Below, one piece after another: positions 6,413-7,168 of a stretch of 7,168 nucleotides of DNA. Where the stretch lies: assembly GCA_047516825.1 (NCBI GenBank), contig JAKZUA010000221.1, positions 1 to 7,168 on the forward strand, read 5' to 3'. This DNA is from JADFQT01 sp047516825. GTDB lineage: Bacteria > Chloroflexota > Dehalococcoidia > Lucifugimonadales > UBA3495. Each line of letters starts with the position of its first letter. Within the stretch, counting starts at the first letter, position 1. Below the pieces are notes generated by a model. It ran no database searches, had not been told where the DNA came from, and worked only from the letters and a program-made list of their open reading frames with translations. A program made the translations under genes and the position numbers.

Positions 6413-6457
6413 TTGTCGGTCTCCTCGGTCGGGAGATTGATCCTCGACTATGTCTGA

Positions 6458-6486
6458 AGGGTATGGCTTGAGGAATATTGTGTCAA
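6458..6486 (-). promoter_or_regulatory. Sigma-70-like promoter of the selenoprotein gene
   Basis: On the minus strand a perfect -35 box TTGACA (6481-6486) is separated by 17 bases from TACCCT (6458-6463), a weak -10 box that keeps the first, second and last consensus positions. This would place the transcription start near 6451, about 40 bases before the ATG at 6412. It is the only -35/-10 pair in the window with optimal spacing. Confidence 0.6.
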
Positions 6487-6571
6487 GCGCACGCCGCTGG
6501 CTTATCCGTCAGAAGCAGCCGAGCTGCCTACTGGACGATCTGTCAGAGAGTGGGACTTTTAGAGACATGTA

Positions 6572-6742
6572 GTGGCTAAGCCAGAGATTAAGGTGGAAGA
6601 CACTGTGCCAAGTGAACCTGGACATGGCTACTATGTGGTGGAGCTGGGCAATGGCCATCGAGTTGAGGTTACGCTGGGATCCAACCTACAGACCAAGAGG
6701 AGGAGTCATTGCACTCCTGACAAAAAGAACCCCCCCACGTGA
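6572..6742 (+). CDS. Possible 56-codon hypothetical protein
   Basis: A GTG at 6572-6574 opens a frame that encodes AKPEIKVEDTV, then GYYVVELGNGHRVEVTLGSN, and ends at the TGA at 6740-6742. The middle part looks like a beta-rich small protein, with alternating hydrophobic residues and reasonable codon use. Against it, there is no clear ribosome binding site, and the last residues (KKNPPT) are encoded by the terminator hairpin of the opposite strand. It may be a decayed or truncated gene. I do not recognise a family. Confidence 0.3.
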   Translation: MAKPEIKVEDTVPSEPGHGYYVVELGNGHRVEVTLGSNLQTKRRSHCTPDKKNPPT

Positions 6743-6751
6743 GGGGGGCTA
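6723..6751 (-). terminator. Intrinsic terminator of the AT-rich small-gene pair
   Basis: On the minus strand AGCCCCCC pairs with GGGGGGTT around a 7-base loop (TCACGTG), followed by CTTTTTG. The stem is about 8 base pairs and the T run is clear. It lies about 27 bases after the stop of the 46-residue gene at 6778, the expected position for its terminator. Confidence 0.8.
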
Positions 6752-6777
6752 GTGATGGTAATTCAGAAAAGAGATAT

Positions 6778-6918
6778 TTAGGAGGTACCCAGTTTTATCT
6801 CCCTCGCTCGCTTTTCGGTCAGTAATTGGCGCTCCTTGATGTTTGCCAACTTCTTCTTACTTTCGTCAACAGCCCGACGTTTAGATTTAACGAATTCTTT
6901 CAGTTCTGACTTACTCAT
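6778..6918 (-). CDS. Small basic coiled-coil-like protein (46 residues), unknown function
   Basis: The product begins MSKSELKEFVKSKRRAV, continues with KKKLANIKERQLLTEKRA and ends in LGTS. It is almost entirely charged and helical, with 13 lysine or arginine residues in the middle. The spacing of Leu, Val and Ile would allow one amphipathic helix or a coiled coil. No strong ribosome binding site precedes the ATG (6916-6918). The start is only 7 bases after the stop of the upstream frame, so reinitiation or coupling is likely. A clear terminator follows. Codons are AT-rich (AAA, TTA, GAA), unlike the GC-rich genes to the left, which suggests acquired DNA. It could be a phage- or plasmid-derived accessory protein. 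I cannot name a family. Confidence 0.55.
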   Translation of the reverse strand: MSKSELKEFVKSKRRAVDESKKKLANIKERQLLTEKRAREIKLGTS

Positions 6919-6925
6919 TTGACCA

Positions 6926-7029
6926 CTATTCCACACTGATGTCTGTATCTTCAGGTAAAGCGTCGATAGCTTTCTCTAACAATTTTAACATTGCGCCGTA
7001 GCTTGCCGTCAAGTTGGTATGTTCCTGCT
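6926..7029 (-). pseudogene. C-terminal remnant of a gene cut by the insertion sequence
   Basis: The frame ending at the TAG at 6926-6928 encodes HTNLTASYGAMLKLLEKAI, then DALPEDTDISVE. It has a convincing helical, acidic C-terminus and the same AT-rich codon use as the next gene. Going upstream, it stays open only into the supposed insertion-sequence end near 7030 and meets a stop at 7067-7069, with no ATG before the short internal one at residue 21 from the end. I infer that the front of the gene lies beyond the insertion sequence or is lost. A very short protein from the internal ATG or the TTG is the alternative. Confidence 0.4.
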
Positions 7030-7168
7030 CAGGGCAATCGCGTCTTATTATCTTTCTTAAATTTGTTTAAAATAGTAATCATCATGACGAAACTAGGGAG
7101 GGGTAGTGATGGTTCAGGCAACAGGCGCACCCATCGCCGAATACTTCGCGGCGTTGGACGACCCGAGG
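7030..7168 (+). mobile_element. Left end of an ISAs1-type insertion sequence (partial)
   Basis: The element is inferred from the transposase start at 7109. The sequence CAGGGCAATCGCG at 7030-7042 followed by an AT-rich leader is a plausible left terminal repeat, as ISAs1-family ends often look like this from memory. The boundary is uncertain by tens of bases because the right end is outside the window. Confidence 0.45.
7109..7168 (+). CDS. ISAs1-family transposase, N-terminal 20 residues only
   Basis: The visible product is MVQATGAPIAEYFAALDDPR and runs off the window. The block YFAALDDPR matches the start of the domain that precedes the DDE catalytic core in ISAs1-family transposases (typically FFAxLxDPRxxRxxxHxLxDIL). 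The ATG at 7109-7111 has a strong AGGGAGGGG ribosome binding site (7095-7103) with 5-base spacing. Full-length members have roughly 370 residues and catalyse cut-and-paste or copy-type transposition of their own element. Whether this copy is intact cannot be seen. Confidence 0.75.
   Translation, partial: MVQATGAPIAEYFAALDDPR

Noticed and set aside
1..7168. CRISPR array, tRNA or rRNA genes
   Set aside because: No spaced identical repeats of suitable length and no cloverleaf or rRNA-like segments were seen by eye.

Overview
The window comes from a bacterium of moderately high GC content that I cannot place with confidence. Decoding of UGA as selenocysteine, a partner protein typical of uncultured soil and marine lineages, and scattered short noncoding repeats would fit Chloroflexota, Tectomicrobia or a similar group, but this is a weak inference. 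Nearly all genes lie on the minus strand. Only the last few hundred bases are AT-rich and look foreign.

Region 1 (1-3308) is a minus-strand signalling operon that reads leftward. It starts with a stand-alone receiver protein (2928-3308), overlaps into a 700-residue hub protein with the order Hpt, pseudo-receiver, receiver, degenerate GGDEF, receiver (857-2959), and overlaps again into a membrane-anchored HEAT-like protein (283-864). The last gene appears broken near 467, where a dispersed-repeat-like segment begins. Beyond it lies a 123-base inverted repeat (1-123 against 227-348), which may be a real fold-back structure or an assembly join.

Region 2 (3309-4410) is mostly noncoding. It holds a strong GC-rich hairpin (3760-3794) and a small two-helix membrane protein gene (3912-4151). 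Upstream of that gene are two facing arrays of TAAC-core repeats with exact 11-base spacing, the form used by PhoB/OmpR-type regulators.

Region 3 (4411-6486) is the most notable part. A consensus-like promoter (6458-6486) precedes a selenoprotein gene (5849-6412) with an in-frame UGA at 6110-6112 inside a U-G-S-C motif. A perfect 9-base-pair hairpin with a G-first triloop follows at the expected bacterial SECIS distance. An ordinary ORF caller splits this gene in two. After a 397-base spacer with repeat-like sequence comes a 346-residue conserved protein (4411-5451), whose TTG start is fixed by an AGGAGG ribosome binding site. The two products probably act together in a selenium-dependent redox process whose substrate is unknown.

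Region 4 (6487-7168) holds a doubtful 56-codon plus-strand ORF, an AT-rich minus-strand pair (a 46-residue basic coiled-coil-like protein preceded by the tail of another gene) with a clear terminator, and the start of an ISAs1-type transposase at the window edge. The insertion sequence seems to have cut the gene whose tail remains.
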